In this document: piece by piece, positions 25,719 to 34,175 of the stretch
Position numbering within the stretch: position 1 is the first letter of the stretch
Layout: each line of letters opens with the position of its first letter
Assembly (NCBI RefSeq): GCF_029369745.1
Contig: NZ_CP120210.1
Coordinates: 6,758,001 to 6,822,000, forward strand
Reading direction: 5' to 3'
DNA: 64,000 bases
Origin: Amycolatopsis sp. QT-25
GTDB lineage: Bacteria > Actinomycetota > Actinomycetes > Mycobacteriales > Pseudonocardiaceae
Made by a program: the position numbers and the translations under genes
The notes under the pieces: model-generated
The model's database searches: none
The model's input: only the letters and a program-made list of their open reading frames with translations
What the model was told of the DNA's origin: nothing

Positions 25719-26303
25719 TCACCACTGCCCGGTCGGTGGCCCGCCCCGCCGGTGCGCGCCGGGAGCGGGCGGATAGCCGGGCGGCGGGGGCGAGTAGCCG
25801 AAGTGCGGCGGTGGGACGAGGAAGGACTGCTTCTTGGCCGCCAACCAGCGCGCCGTCGGCGGGATCAGCGCCAGCACGAAGGTCGCGATCGCCGGGACCA
25901 GCACCACGATGAGGAGCCAGCCGACGCCGAACCGCAGGGTCACTCCGCTGTACGAAAAGAACTGCGTGCCGAATGCCCGCAGCAGGAAGGTCGAGGCCAC
26001 GAGCACGACCGTGGCTCCGGCGCCGATCACGGTGAGCGTTCGCCCGGCGCTCTTGCGCAGGAGCAACAGGATCCCACCGCTCAAGAGCAAGGCCGCGGAG
26101 AGGAAGTCGAGCACCGCGCCGACCACGAAGAACGAAAACGCGAAATCGACGAGGTAGATGACGTGGAAAGCGAGTCCGGCGAGGAACCAGAGCCCGCCGA
26201 GGATCGCGAGGATCCCGGCGATCGTCGCGGTGGCACCGCTCGGCTGCCGCGCCGTTCCCGGTGGCGGATAGCCGCCCTGCGGCGAGTACTGCTGGTAAGT
26301 CAT
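25719..26303 (-). CDS. multi-pass membrane protein with Pro/Gly-rich termini
   Basis: 194 residues. A short YQQYSPQGGYPPPG head is followed by four hydrophobic segments (near residues 27-50, 52-80, 86-110 and 123-147) and a Pro/Tyr-rich tail (FGYSPPPPGYPPAPG). GGAGGAAAG precedes the ATG. It resembles the next two genes in layout, all between metB and cbs where mycobacteria carry the proline-rich antigen gene pra; whether they derive from one ancestor is not clear. Unknown function. Confidence 0.75.
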   Translation of the reverse strand: MTYQQYSPQGGYPPPGTARQPSGATATIAGILAILGGLWFLAGLAFHVIYLVDFAFSFFVVGAVLDFLSAALLLSGGILLLLRKSAGRTLTVIGAGATVVLVASTFLLRAFGTQFFSYSGVTLRFGVGWLLIVVLVPAIATFVLALIPPTARWLAAKKQSFLVPPPHFGYSPPPPGYPPAPGAHRRGGPPTGQW

Positions 26304-26346
26304 CTTTCCTCCTGTCGAAATCCCTGTCAGCCGACGCGCGCAGTAC

Positions 26347-26904
26347 TCACCGACCGCCTTGCCGGGGGATCTGGTTCCGCGGCCGATAGGGCTGGGCCGG
26401 GGCGGGCCGCCGCAGGTACTTCCACGTCGGCGGGAGAGCCGCCAGTAGCAGCGCCAGAAGACCGAACACGATCATGGCCAGCCGCAGCACGCCGTCGAAG
26501 GTCGCGAACCGGAGCAGGATGTCGAGGTGGATCCGGTACGGCACGCGGAACGCGACCGGCTCCAGCGCGACGGCCGCGATGGCGAGCAGTGAGCCGAGGA
26601 TCAGCAGGACGGCACCGATCACCGACCGGAAGAACGTCGTCAACGCGCCGATCAGCAGGAACAACGCGGCGAGCAGGTAGAGCACCAGCTCGACGAGCGC
26701 GAAGCCGGGCAGGTTCGAGAGGCTGAGGCCCGACGAGAGTCTGATGAAGTAGCGGATCGGGATGAAACCGGACGCGAGAGCCCCGAGGAGCCCGAGCACC
26801 GCGGCGACGATCGCCGTCACACCGGAGGGCCGGGCCTGCCGCGCGGGATGGCCGAAACCCGCCGGTCCGGGCTGCGGTGCGGGATATCCGTCCGGACCGG
26901 TCAC
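26347..26904 (-). CDS. multi-pass membrane protein, Pro-rich head
   Basis: About 185 residues from the GTG at 26904, which has GGGAG upstream; a TTG at 26934 would add ten residues. A GYPAPQPGPAGFGHP head precedes four hydrophobic segments and a basic Pro/Arg tail. It is a likely paralogue of the adjacent 25719-26303 product by length, segment spacing and termini. It lies 43 bases upstream of that gene on the same strand, so the two are probably co-transcribed. Function unknown. Confidence 0.7.
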   Translation of the reverse strand: MTGPDGYPAPQPGPAGFGHPARQARPSGVTAIVAAVLGLLGALASGFIPIRYFIRLSSGLSLSNLPGFALVELVLYLLAALFLLIGALTTFFRSVIGAVLLILGSLLAIAAVALEPVAFRVPYRIHLDILLRFATFDGVLRLAMIVFGLLALLLAALPPTWKYLRRPAPAQPYRPRNQIPRQGGR

Positions 26905-26989
26905 GTCGCTCCCGTCGGCGAGGGGGTGAGTCAACGGCGCTCACCCTAACCTCGCGGACCTGGCCGCGGCAGGCGAATCCGGAAACGCG

Positions 26990-27021
26990 GGACGCCCCCG
27001 GCCGACGGGCCGGGGGCGTCC
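26990..27021. terminator. strong GC hairpin downstream of the Pro/Gln/Gly-rich membrane gene
   Basis: A perfect stem GGACGCCCCCGGCC / GGCCGGGGGCGTCC closes a four-base loop, 27 bases beyond the stop of the 27049-28599 gene. It separates that gene from the two smaller membrane-protein genes. Confidence 0.8.
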
Positions 27022-27048
27022 TGAGCGAAACCGTTCAGTGGTGGCGAA

Positions 27049-28599
27049 TCACCACTGCTGCGGCGGCTGACCGGGCTGCTGACCCGGCTGACCGAACCCG
27101 CCGCTGGGCGGCCCCTGCTGACCGGGCTGCTGCCCGAAACCGCCGGGCTGCTGCTGAGGCTGGCCGAAGCCACCCTGCGGCGGCTGACCGGGCTGGCCGA
27201 AACCACCGCCGGACGGACCCTGCTGGCCCGGCTGCTGCCCGAAACCACCAGGCTGCCCCTGCTGCGGGAAACCACCCGAGGGCGGACCGGCCTGGCCGTG
27301 CTGACCGTACTGACCTTGCTGCGGCTGGCCGTAGTGACCCGGCTGCGGCTGGCCGTACTGACCGGGCTGACCGGGCTGACCGGGCTGACCGGGCTGACCG
27401 AAGCCGCCCTGCGGCGGACCGCCGAAACCACCGGGCTGGCCGCTCTGCGGGCCACCGAGCACCGAACCGCCGCCACCGAGACCGACGAACCGCGCGGTCG
27501 CCGGGATCAGGCCCAGCACCCCAACGATCAGGATCAGGATGCCGAAGATCAGATGTGGCAGGCCGATCCCGATACTGACCTCGCTCGGGACGCCATCGCC
27601 CGACGCGGTCGTGGCACCCAGGAGCAGGATGCCGAAGAGGAGCAGCAGCGCGCCGCCCACGGCGACCGCGATCGGCACGATCTTCTTGAGCGAGGCCGGG
27701 AGCTTGCCGGCCAGCGCGAGACCGGCACCGGCCGCCGTCGCGACGATCGACGCGACCAGCAGCAGGATCACGTAGAGCCAGACGGTCCCTGGCGAAGCCA
27801 GGCCGAACTGGTCGAGAGCCTTGTTGACGGACTCTTCGCCGATCTTGGAGGCCTGATTGTCGACGCCTTCGGAGAAGTCGCTCGCGTCACCGAAGTAGAC
27901 AAAGGTGAAGATGAGCGCCAGAAGACCGAGAAGGCCGACGAGGCCACCGGCGATGAACCCGAACAGCGGGTTGGCGCCGCCGGCACCACCGGCGGGGCCG
28001 TAACCCTGCGGAGGCCCGCCGAAACCGGGCTGCTGGCCGAAGCCGCCCTGCGGCGGTCCGCCGAAGCCCTGCTGCGGCTGGCCGAAGCCGGGCTGCTGCT
28101 GGCCCTGCGACGGGTCGAACCCGCCCTGCTGGGGCCCGCCGAAGCCTTGCGGCTGACCGAAACCGCCACCCTGGGCGCCATAGGCACCGGCGGCCGGGTT
28201 GTCGGCCGCGCTCGGCGGCGGGGCGTACGGGATGGCGGGCGGCTGCGAACCCGGCGGCACGAGCTGGGTGGACTCGGCGGTGGGCGATTCCCCGCCACCG
28301 CTCATCGGCTGCACGACCTGGGTCGCGCTCGAATCACCGGAACCGGGCTGGGCCGGCTGCACGACCTGAGTGGGCTCCGGCGTGTCGCCGAACCCGCCAC
28401 CCTGGGGCTGCTCATAGGAAGGCTGCTGCCCGTACTGCGGTTGCCCGTAGTCGGGCTGGGGCGGCTGGCCGGGCTGCACCACCTGGGTCGGTTCCGGGGA
28501 ACCGAACGGGTTGTCTTGCTGCGGCTGAGGGCCACTCGGGGGTCCCTGCGATGGCTGGGCGCCACCCCAAGGCTGATTCGGTGGCTGCGGAGCACTCAT
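27049..28599 (-). CDS. Pro/Gln/Gly-rich membrane protein (position of mycobacterial pra)
   Basis: 516 residues from the ATG at 28599 (AGGGGG upstream). The N-terminal 225 residues are disordered, with three EPTQVVQP-type motifs and many GFGQPQ repeats. Four hydrophobic segments (residues about 225-375) contain an external loop DASDFSEGVDNQASKIGE. The tail has GQPGQPGQPGQ and GGFGQQPGQQGP repeats. It sits between cbs and metB, where M. tuberculosis has the proline-rich antigen Rv1078, but its membrane core does not look like the RDD domain I remember for Rv1078. A forkhead-type partner might bind the TQVVQP motifs; that is speculation. Confidence 0.8.
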   Translation of the reverse strand: MSAPQPPNQPWGGAQPSQGPPSGPQPQQDNPFGSPEPTQVVQPGQPPQPDYGQPQYGQQPSYEQPQGGGFGDTPEPTQVVQPAQPGSGDSSATQVVQPMSGGGESPTAESTQLVPPGSQPPAIPYAPPPSAADNPAAGAYGAQGGGFGQPQGFGGPQQGGFDPSQGQQQPGFGQPQQGFGGPPQGGFGQQPGFGGPPQGYGPAGGAGGANPLFGFIAGGLVGLLGLLALIFTFVYFGDASDFSEGVDNQASKIGEESVNKALDQFGLASPGTVWLYVILLLVASIVATAAGAGLALAGKLPASLKKIVPIAVAVGGALLLLFGILLLGATTASGDGVPSEVSIGIGLPHLIFGILILIVGVLGLIPATARFVGLGGGGSVLGGPQSGQPGGFGGPPQGGFGQPGQPGQPGQPGQYGQPQPGHYGQPQQGQYGQHGQAGPPSGGFPQQGQPGGFGQQPGQQGPSGGGFGQPGQPPQGGFGQPQQQPGGFGQQPGQQGPPSGGFGQPGQQPGQPPQQW

Positions 28600-28715
28600 T
28601 TGGGTCTTGAACCCCCTAGACGAGGACATAAAAGTTCAACTCACCCGACACGCTATCGGATAGCCGGGTGGGCCGCTCGTAACGCCCCGGCCCGGCCATT
28701 CGATGGAATGCCTCT

Positions 28716-30086
28716 TTACCGTCCCGCGAGAAACGCGAGCAGGTCCTGCCGGGTGACGACCCCCGCCGGCTTGCCGTCGACCAGCACCAACGCGCCGTCC
28801 GCGCCCGAGAGCGCGTTCATCGCCGCGCTCACCTGTTCGCCGGCGCCGATGGTCGGCAGCGGCGGCGACATGTGCTGCTCGAGCCGGTCGGCCAACTGGG
28901 CCTTGCCGGTGAAGAGCGCTTCGAGCAGGTCGCGTTCGTTGACCGCGCCGACGACCTCGGCCGCCATGACCGGCGGTTCCGCGCTGACCACGGGCATCTG
29001 GCTGACGCCGAACTCGGAGAGGATCGACACCGCTTCGGCGACCGTCTCGTTCGGGTGGCTGTGCACGAGGCTCGGCAGCGAGCCGCTCTTCTTCATCAGG
29101 ACGTCGCCGACGGTGGCACCGCTGGAATCCGGCGGCAGGAAGCCGAAGGAGGACATCCAGCCGTCGTTGAACACCTTGGTGAGGTAGCCGCGGCCGCCGT
29201 CGGGCAGGAGCACGACGACGACGTCGTCCGGACCGAGGCCCTCGGCGAGCTTGAGCGCGGCGGCGACGGCCATCCCGCACGAACCGCCGACGAGCAGTCC
29301 CTCTTCGAGGGCGAGGCGGCGGGTGATGTCGAAGGAGTTCGCGTCCGACACCGCGATGATCCGGTCGGCGATGTCCCGGTCGTAGGTGTCCGGCCAGAAG
29401 TCCTCACCGACGCCCTCCACGAGGTACGGGCGCCCGGTCCCGCCGGAGTACACCGAGCCTTCGGGGTCCGCGCCGATGACCTGCACGCGGCCGTCGCTGA
29501 CCTCCTTGAGGTACTTGCCGGTGCCCGAGATCGTGCCGCCCGTGCCGACACCCGTGACGAAGTGCGTGATCTTGCCTTCGGTCTGGCGCCAGAGTTCCGG
29601 CCCGGTCGAGTGGTAGTGGCTGGCGGGGTTCTCCGGGTTGGCGTACTGGTTCGGCTTCCAAGCGCCCTCGATTTCGCGGACGAGGCGATCGGAGACGTTG
29701 TAGTAGGAGTCCGGATGCTCCGGCGCCACCGCCGTCGGGCAGACCACGACGCGGGCGCCGTAGGCCTTGAGCACGTTGCGCTTGTCCTCGCTGACCTTGT
29801 CCGGGCAGACGAACACGCACTGGTACCCCTTGCGCTGAGCCACCATGGCCAGCCCGACGCCGGTGTTGCCGGAGGTCGGCTCGACGATGGTGCCGCCGGG
29901 CTTCAGCGCGCCCGAACGCTCCGCGGCTTCGATCATCCGCAGCGCGATGCGGTCCTTGACGCTGCCGCCGGGGTTGACGTACTCGACCTTGGCCAGGATG
30001 AGCGGTTGCAGCCCCTCGGCCAGTGCGTTCAGCTTGACCAGAGGGGTGTTGCCCACGAGGTCCACGATGTGCTCGACGTATTCCAC
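28716..30086 (-). CDS. cbs: cystathionine beta-synthase
   Basis: 456 residues. PLP enzyme condensing serine and homocysteine to cystathionine. The fold-type II core has LVGNTPLVKLN and the PLP lysine K44 in GGSVKDRIA, then PTSGNTGVGLA and TGVGTGGTISGTGKYLK. Two CBS domains follow (VGDVLMKKSGSLPSLV and LEQHMSPPLPTIGAGEQ). The GTG start is preceded by TTTAGGCTGTAGGA; TAGGCT six bases before the GTG could be a -10 box, making the transcript leaderless. It forms a transsulfuration pair with metB and lies 116 bases upstream of the proline-rich gene. Confidence 0.94.
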   Translation of the reverse strand: MEYVEHIVDLVGNTPLVKLNALAEGLQPLILAKVEYVNPGGSVKDRIALRMIEAAERSGALKPGGTIVEPTSGNTGVGLAMVAQRKGYQCVFVCPDKVSEDKRNVLKAYGARVVVCPTAVAPEHPDSYYNVSDRLVREIEGAWKPNQYANPENPASHYHSTGPELWRQTEGKITHFVTGVGTGGTISGTGKYLKEVSDGRVQVIGADPEGSVYSGGTGRPYLVEGVGEDFWPDTYDRDIADRIIAVSDANSFDITRRLALEEGLLVGGSCGMAVAAALKLAEGLGPDDVVVVLLPDGGRGYLTKVFNDGWMSSFGFLPPDSSGATVGDVLMKKSGSLPSLVHSHPNETVAEAVSILSEFGVSQMPVVSAEPPVMAAEVVGAVNERDLLEALFTGKAQLADRLEQHMSPPLPTIGAGEQVSAAMNALSGADGALVLVDGKPAGVVTRQDLLAFLAGR

Positions 30087-30157
30087 TCCTACAGCCTAAA
30101 CGCCGCAGGTCGTGCTGTGTCCACTCAACCGGGCGGGGAAACCGCAGCGGAACAGCT

Positions 30158-30248
30158 CAGTCCGACTGCTGAGTCCGACAGCCCAGTCCGACTGCGCAGT
30201 CCGACAGCCCAGTCCGACAACGCGGTCGAACAGCGCGGTCGAACAGCG
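30158..30248. repeat. seven tandem copies of a 13-bp unit
   Basis: Units of exactly 13 bases start at 30158, 30171, 30184, 30197, 30210, 30223 and 30236. Early copies are CAGTCCGACTGCT and CAGTCCGACAGCC; the last two are identical CGGTCGAACAGCG. They fill part of the 280-base gap between the divergent cbs and thiolase genes, well upstream of both starts. No other feature is seen in that gap. Confidence 0.85.
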
Positions 30249-30366
30249 CAGGCGAAAAGAGTGGCGTGGGTCGCGTTCGCCTTTGACCCGCACCTCCCTC
30301 CGGTGGAGGATGCGAGGTGAGCAACCGCTTAGCGCATCTGGATCGAGAACAAGGGAGTGTCGTTCC

Positions 30367-31587
30367 ATGCCCGAAGCCGTCATCGTCTCCACCGCCCGAT
30401 CCCCGATCGGCCGCGCCGGCAAGGGATCGCTGGTGAGCATCCGCCCGGACGACCTCACCGCGCAGATGGTCCGCGCCGCGCTCGACAAGATCCCCGAACT
30501 CGACCCGACGCAGATCGAAGACCTCATGCTGGGCTGTGGTCTCCCCGGTGGCGAACAGGGCTTCAACATGGGCCGCGCGGTCGCCGTCGAACTCGGTTAC
30601 GACCACCTGCCCGGCTGCACGATCACGCGGTACTGCTCCTCCAGCCTCCAGACCACCCGCATGGCGCTGCACGCGATCAAGGCCGGCGAAGGTGACGTGT
30701 TCATCTCCGCCGGTGTCGAGACCGTGTCCCGTTTCGCCAACGGCAGCTCGGACTCGTGGCCGAACACGCACAACCCGCTGTTCGCCGACGCCGAGGCCCG
30801 CACCGCGCAGGTTGCAGCCGAAGGGGCCGACAGCTGGACCGACCCGCGCGAGAACGGCGCCCTGCCGGACGTCTACATCGCGATGGGCCAGACCGCCGAA
30901 AACCTGGCGCGGCTGAAGAACGTGTCGCGTGAGGAAATGGACGAGTTCGGCGTCCGCTCGCAGAACCTCGCCGAGAAGGCCATCGCGGACGGCTTCTGGG
31001 CCGACGACATCACCCCGGTCACCCTGCCGGACGGCACCGTGGTCTCGAAGGACGACGGCCCGCGCGCCGGCGTCACCCTCGAAGGCGTCTCCGGCCTCAA
31101 GCCGGTCTTCCGCCCCGACGGCCGGATCACCGCGGGCAACTGCTGCGCGCTCAACGACGGTGCCGCCGCCTTGATCATCATGTCCGACACCAAGGCTCGC
31201 GAGCTGGGTCTGACGCCGCTGGCCCGCGTCGTCTCGACCGGTGTCTCCGGGTTGTCGCCGGAGATCATGGGCTACGGCCCGGTAGAGGCGTCGAAGCGGG
31301 CGCTCGCGCGCGCCGGGATGGCGATCGGCGACATCGACCTCGTCGAGATCAACGAGGCGTTCGCCGCGCAGGTCATCCCGTCCTACAAGGACCTCGGGAT
31401 CGACCTCGACCGGCTGAACGTCAACGGTGGTGCGATCGCCGTGGGGCACCCGTTCGGCATGACCGGCGCGCGGATCACCTCCACGCTGATCAACTCGCTG
31501 CGGCACCACGACAAGCAGTTCGGCCTCGAGACGATGTGCGTCGGCGGCGGCCAGGGCATGGCGATGGTCCTGGAACGCCTCTCCTGA
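30367..31587 (+). CDS. acetyl-CoA C-acyltransferase (thiolase)
   Basis: 406 residues. The thiolase active-site cysteine is C90 in TRYCSSSLQT. The second half has NEAFAAQVIP, GGAIAVGHPFGMTGAR with the His, and CVGGGQGMAM with the second Cys. Length and position match mycobacterial FadA3 (Rv1074c, about 405 residues), which closes the conserved neighbourhood. It cleaves 3-ketoacyl-CoA in beta-oxidation or runs in the condensing direction; no other beta-oxidation gene is adjacent. The ATG at 30367 was chosen because the family begins PEAVIVSTARSPIG. Confidence 0.93.
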   Translation: MPEAVIVSTARSPIGRAGKGSLVSIRPDDLTAQMVRAALDKIPELDPTQIEDLMLGCGLPGGEQGFNMGRAVAVELGYDHLPGCTITRYCSSSLQTTRMALHAIKAGEGDVFISAGVETVSRFANGSSDSWPNTHNPLFADAEARTAQVAAEGADSWTDPRENGALPDVYIAMGQTAENLARLKNVSREEMDEFGVRSQNLAEKAIADGFWADDITPVTLPDGTVVSKDDGPRAGVTLEGVSGLKPVFRPDGRITAGNCCALNDGAAALIIMSDTKARELGLTPLARVVSTGVSGLSPEIMGYGPVEASKRALARAGMAIGDIDLVEINEAFAAQVIPSYKDLGIDLDRLNVNGGAIAVGHPFGMTGARITSTLINSLRHHDKQFGLETMCVGGGQGMAMVLERLS

Positions 31588-31605
31588 CGTCCTGACCTGC
31601 GAAAA

Positions 31606-31673
31606 GGAGCAAGGGACCTTTGCTACCGTTTGTCTCGACGTCGAGAGAAGCGATAGCAAAGGTCCCTTGCTCC
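31606..31673. repeat. long palindrome after the thiolase gene
   Basis: Perfect 20-base arms GGAGCAAGGGACCTTTGCTA (31606-31625) and its complement (31654-31673), with an inner perfect palindrome TCTCGACGTCGAGA (31633-31646). It begins 18 bases after the thiolase stop. Family member; likely terminator. Confidence 0.9.
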
Positions 31674-31685
31674 CCCTGCGCGCAA

Positions 31686-31726
31686 GAAGGCCCCTTCCCT
31701 CAGCCGAGCCGAGGAAAGGGGCCTTC
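31686..31726. terminator. GAAGGCCCCTTCC hairpin downstream of the first exported Cys-rich gene
   Basis: Arms GAAGGCCCCTTCCCTC and GAGGAAAGGGGCCTTC pair with one mismatch around AGCCGAGCC. It lies 13 bases beyond the stop of the minus-strand gene, back to back with the previous palindrome, so each convergent gene has its own hairpin. Confidence 0.8.
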
Positions 31727-31738
31727 ACGTGCCTGCGG

Positions 31739-32320
31739 TTACTCCGCCGCCTTGATGCAGATCGTGGTCGGCGGCGTCGAGTACACCGCCACTCGCGTCG
31801 CTTCGGTGCCCTCACAGGACGCCTGGTCCGCGGCGTTGGCGATCTTCACCAGTTCCGCGTCCTTGGCGGGATCGGTGCAGGCGACCTTCTGGTAGCCGGC
31901 GGTCTTCGACAGGTAGCCCTTGAGGCAGTCACCCTGCTTGACGTTGGGGAGCAGGCACAGCTTGTACGAGATCCGGCCGGACATCGAGATGCTGTCGTAG
32001 TCGCCCTCCGGGCAGGCCTCGTCGCCGCCCACGCGCGCGGCGATCTTGACGTTCGCCTCCTGCGCGCCGCAATCGGCCTTCTTCGGGTCGTCGGCCGTCC
32101 GGGAGAACTCGGTCACGCTGAGGCATTCGCCTGCCTGGGCGTTGCCCGTCCCGGAGAAGTGGTTGAACAGGAAAAGACCGCCGCCGATCACGACGACGAG
32201 CACCGGGATGGCGAAGCGCAGCCAACCGAGCTTGGACTTCTTGGGCGCCGCCGGCTGACCGGAAGCGTCGGGTTGTCCCACCGGCATTTGGCCCCCAGGG
32301 GCCGGCTGGGAAGTGGTCAC
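31739..32320 (-). CDS. membrane-anchored exported Cys-rich protein (paralogue 1)
   Basis: 193 residues from a GTG with GAGGT upstream. A Pro/Gly/Gln-rich cytoplasmic head, KKSKLGWLRF, and one transmembrane helix (AIPVLVVVIGGGLFLFNHF) precede an extracytoplasmic domain with eight Cys: AGECLSVTEF, KADCGAQEAN, DEACPEGDYD, YKLCLLPNVKQGDCLKGYL, KVACTDP, ASCEGTEAT and TTICIK. The same Cys order occurs in the next gene, so they are tandem duplicates. Function unknown; disulphide-stabilised binding domain is a guess from Cys content. Confidence 0.8.
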   Translation of the reverse strand: MTTSQPAPGGQMPVGQPDASGQPAAPKKSKLGWLRFAIPVLVVVIGGGLFLFNHFSGTGNAQAGECLSVTEFSRTADDPKKADCGAQEANVKIAARVGGDEACPEGDYDSISMSGRISYKLCLLPNVKQGDCLKGYLSKTAGYQKVACTDPAKDAELVKIANAADQASCEGTEATRVAVYSTPPTTICIKAAE

Positions 32321-32421
32321 CGAAAAACCTCACAGGTGTGAAGAGGAATGAGAACTTCGGTATCAAACACGCACGGTAACCAGCCCCGCCAACCGGGCCC
32401 CGAAAGAGTGAATTGCCCTGC

Positions 32422-32943
32422 TCAAGCCGGCTGTTTGGTGCTCTTCACGCAGACTGTCGACGGCGGAGTCGAGTAGCTCTTGAGATGCGTCGCTGCGGTG
32501 TCTTCGCAAGTCGCGACACCGTCGACCACCTTCAGAACCTCCGCGTCCCGCGCGGAATCCGAGCAGGAGACCTTCTGATAGGCCACGCTGTCGGCCAAGA
32601 AGTTCTCGAGGCAGTCGCCCTGCTTGGCGTTGAGCATCATGCAGAGCTTGTACGAGGCGAACGTCTTGTCGACAATGAGCTGGTCGTACTCACCCGCCGG
32701 GCACGCGCCGCCGGCGTCGGTCTTCACCCCTGCCTTCGCATTGGCCTCGACCGAGCCGCAGTCCGCCTTGACCGGATCCTCGTCGACGTCACCGAACGTC
32801 GTGACCGCGTAGCAATCACCCTCCCGGACATCGTCCGTGGTGGACAGGTACCCGACGATCCACGACGACGCGCTGAGGACCACGATCGCGACCGGCACCA
32901 GGATGCCCACCCAGAACCATTTGGAACGCCTGTGTTCGGTCAT
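32422..32943 (-). CDS. membrane-anchored exported Cys-rich protein (paralogue 2)
   Basis: 173 residues. A short basic head (EHRRSKWFWVG) and one transmembrane helix (ILVPVAIVVLSASSWIVGYL) lead to the same domain as its neighbour: GDCYAVTTF, KADCGSVEANAK, GACPAGEYD, YKLCMMLNAKQGDCLENFL, KVSCSDS, ATCEDTAATH and STVCVK. All eight Cys align. It lacks the long Pro-rich head of paralogue 1. The gap of about 100 bases between the two genes shows no terminator, so they may be co-transcribed. Confidence 0.8.
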   Translation of the reverse strand: MTEHRRSKWFWVGILVPVAIVVLSASSWIVGYLSTTDDVREGDCYAVTTFGDVDEDPVKADCGSVEANAKAGVKTDAGGACPAGEYDQLIVDKTFASYKLCMMLNAKQGDCLENFLADSVAYQKVSCSDSARDAEVLKVVDGVATCEDTAATHLKSYSTPPSTVCVKSTKQPA

Positions 32944-32968
32944 GTCAGCAGGGTATTCGCCACCACGG

Positions 32969-33002
32969 AAAAGGGCGCCCCGATCGCTCGGAGCGCCCTT
33001 TC
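32969..33002. terminator. AAAGGGCGC hairpin after the Bax-inhibitor-like gene
   Basis: AAAGGGCGC at 32970-32978 pairs with GCGCCCTTT at 32993-33001 across a loop that itself holds CGATCG. It lies 18 bases past the stop of the minus-strand gene. Confidence 0.75.
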
Positions 33003-33019
33003 GCGGAGTGTGACTACGG

Positions 33020-33859
33020 TCAGTCGCTCTGGAAGTAAGACAGCAACCGCAGGATCTCGAGGTACAGCCAGACCAGCGTGGTCATCAGGCCGAAGGCGAC
33101 GTACCAGGACCACTTCGAGGGCGTGCCTTCGCGGATCATCCGGTCGGCCTGGTCGAAGTCGAGCAGGAAGCTGAACGCCGCGACACCGATCACCACGAGG
33201 CTGAAGATGATCGCGATCGGACCGCCGTCACGCAGCGGGTTGAAACCGAAGAAGAGGCTGGTGACGAGGTTGACCAGCATCATGATCGCCACGCCGACCA
33301 CGGCGCCGATGATCCACTTCGTCAACTTCGGGGTGACCTTGACCGCACCCGTCTTGTAGACGACCAGCATCGCGATGAAGACACCGGCGGTACCGACGAT
33401 CGCCTGCAACGCGATACCGGGGTACAGCGCTTCGAACAGGCCGCTGATCGCACCGAGGAAGACACCCTCGACGGCCGAGTACGCCAGCGTGAGCGGGCCA
33501 CTCGGCATCTTCTTGAAGATGATCACCAGCGAAATCACCAGGCCGACGATCATCGAGCCGACGAGCGCGCCGATCACGGCACCGGGGATGCCCAGGATCT
33601 TGCCGGACGCCGACATCGGGATCTGGCTGATCGCCCAGATCGCGGTGAGCACACCGGTCACCAGCGCGGTGCCGAGGCTCAGCGCCGTCTTGATGACGAC
33701 GTCGTCGACGGTCATCGGACGGTCGCCGGCACCGGCGGAGGTCTGCGGAGGGCCGTAGCCGGGCACGCCGCCCTGGGGTTGGTTGAAGCCTACGTTGGGT
33801 CCGTACTCCGCCGCACCACGCGGCAGGTTCCGGAACGCCGGGTTGCTACTGGATCGCAC
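33020..33859 (-). CDS. Bax inhibitor-1/YccA-family membrane protein
   Basis: 279 residues from a GTG with AGGAGG upstream. A Gly/Pro/Gln head (FNQPQGGVPGYGPPQTS) precedes seven hydrophobic segments. Family hallmarks are MTVDDVVIKTALSL, LAYSAVEGVFLGAISGLFE and the C-terminal LLDFDQADRMIREGTP with paired Asp. Members of this fold act as pH-dependent calcium leak channels in better-studied relatives; the role in actinobacteria is not established. Monocistronic with its own hairpin. Confidence 0.92.
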   Translation of the reverse strand: MRSSSNPAFRNLPRGAAEYGPNVGFNQPQGGVPGYGPPQTSAGAGDRPMTVDDVVIKTALSLGTALVTGVLTAIWAISQIPMSASGKILGIPGAVIGALVGSMIVGLVISLVIIFKKMPSGPLTLAYSAVEGVFLGAISGLFEALYPGIALQAIVGTAGVFIAMLVVYKTGAVKVTPKLTKWIIGAVVGVAIMMLVNLVTSLFFGFNPLRDGGPIAIIFSLVVIGVAAFSFLLDFDQADRMIREGTPSKWSWYVAFGLMTTLVWLYLEILRLLSYFQSD

Positions 33860-34175
33860 CTGATCCTCCTGGATATACTGGCACCTGCATCGGGTTCAAC
33901 GACCGCGTGGGCCGCCCGGTTCCCGTCGGAGTAAAGACGACTTTACTCACATTCGGCGTGAGGCCCATCCCCCACACCGTATGCGGCGGAGATCACCGAC
34001 CGTTCACCGATACCCCACCTGATGACCTCTTGCCAAAACCGCTGATCACACGCGACCCTCCCACGGTGCGTGTCCGGGTAATCACCGGAGGCGTGTCGGG
34101 GAACCTATCGATCGTGTGATCTGCGTCGACGTAAAGGCGTCGAGGGCAGCGCACGGCCAAAGGAGTCAACACACC
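33860..34175. other. 316-base divergent intergenic region
   Basis: No gene seen. It separates the Bax-inhibitor-like gene from the surface-protein gene and must carry both promoters. A spaced inverted repeat GATCACACG (34044-34052) and CGTGTGATC (34113-34121) flanks GTGTCCGGGTAATCACCGGA, which can fold into a small hairpin. I could not match it to a known riboswitch. Confidence 0.4.

Noticed and set aside
30158..30248. Possible CRISPR array
   Set aside because: Units are only 13 bases, contiguous without spacers, and no cas gene is near.
34044..34121. Riboswitch upstream of the surface-protein gene
   Set aside because: Spaced inverted repeats and a small hairpin are present but I could not match any known consensus, so only the intergenic region is described.
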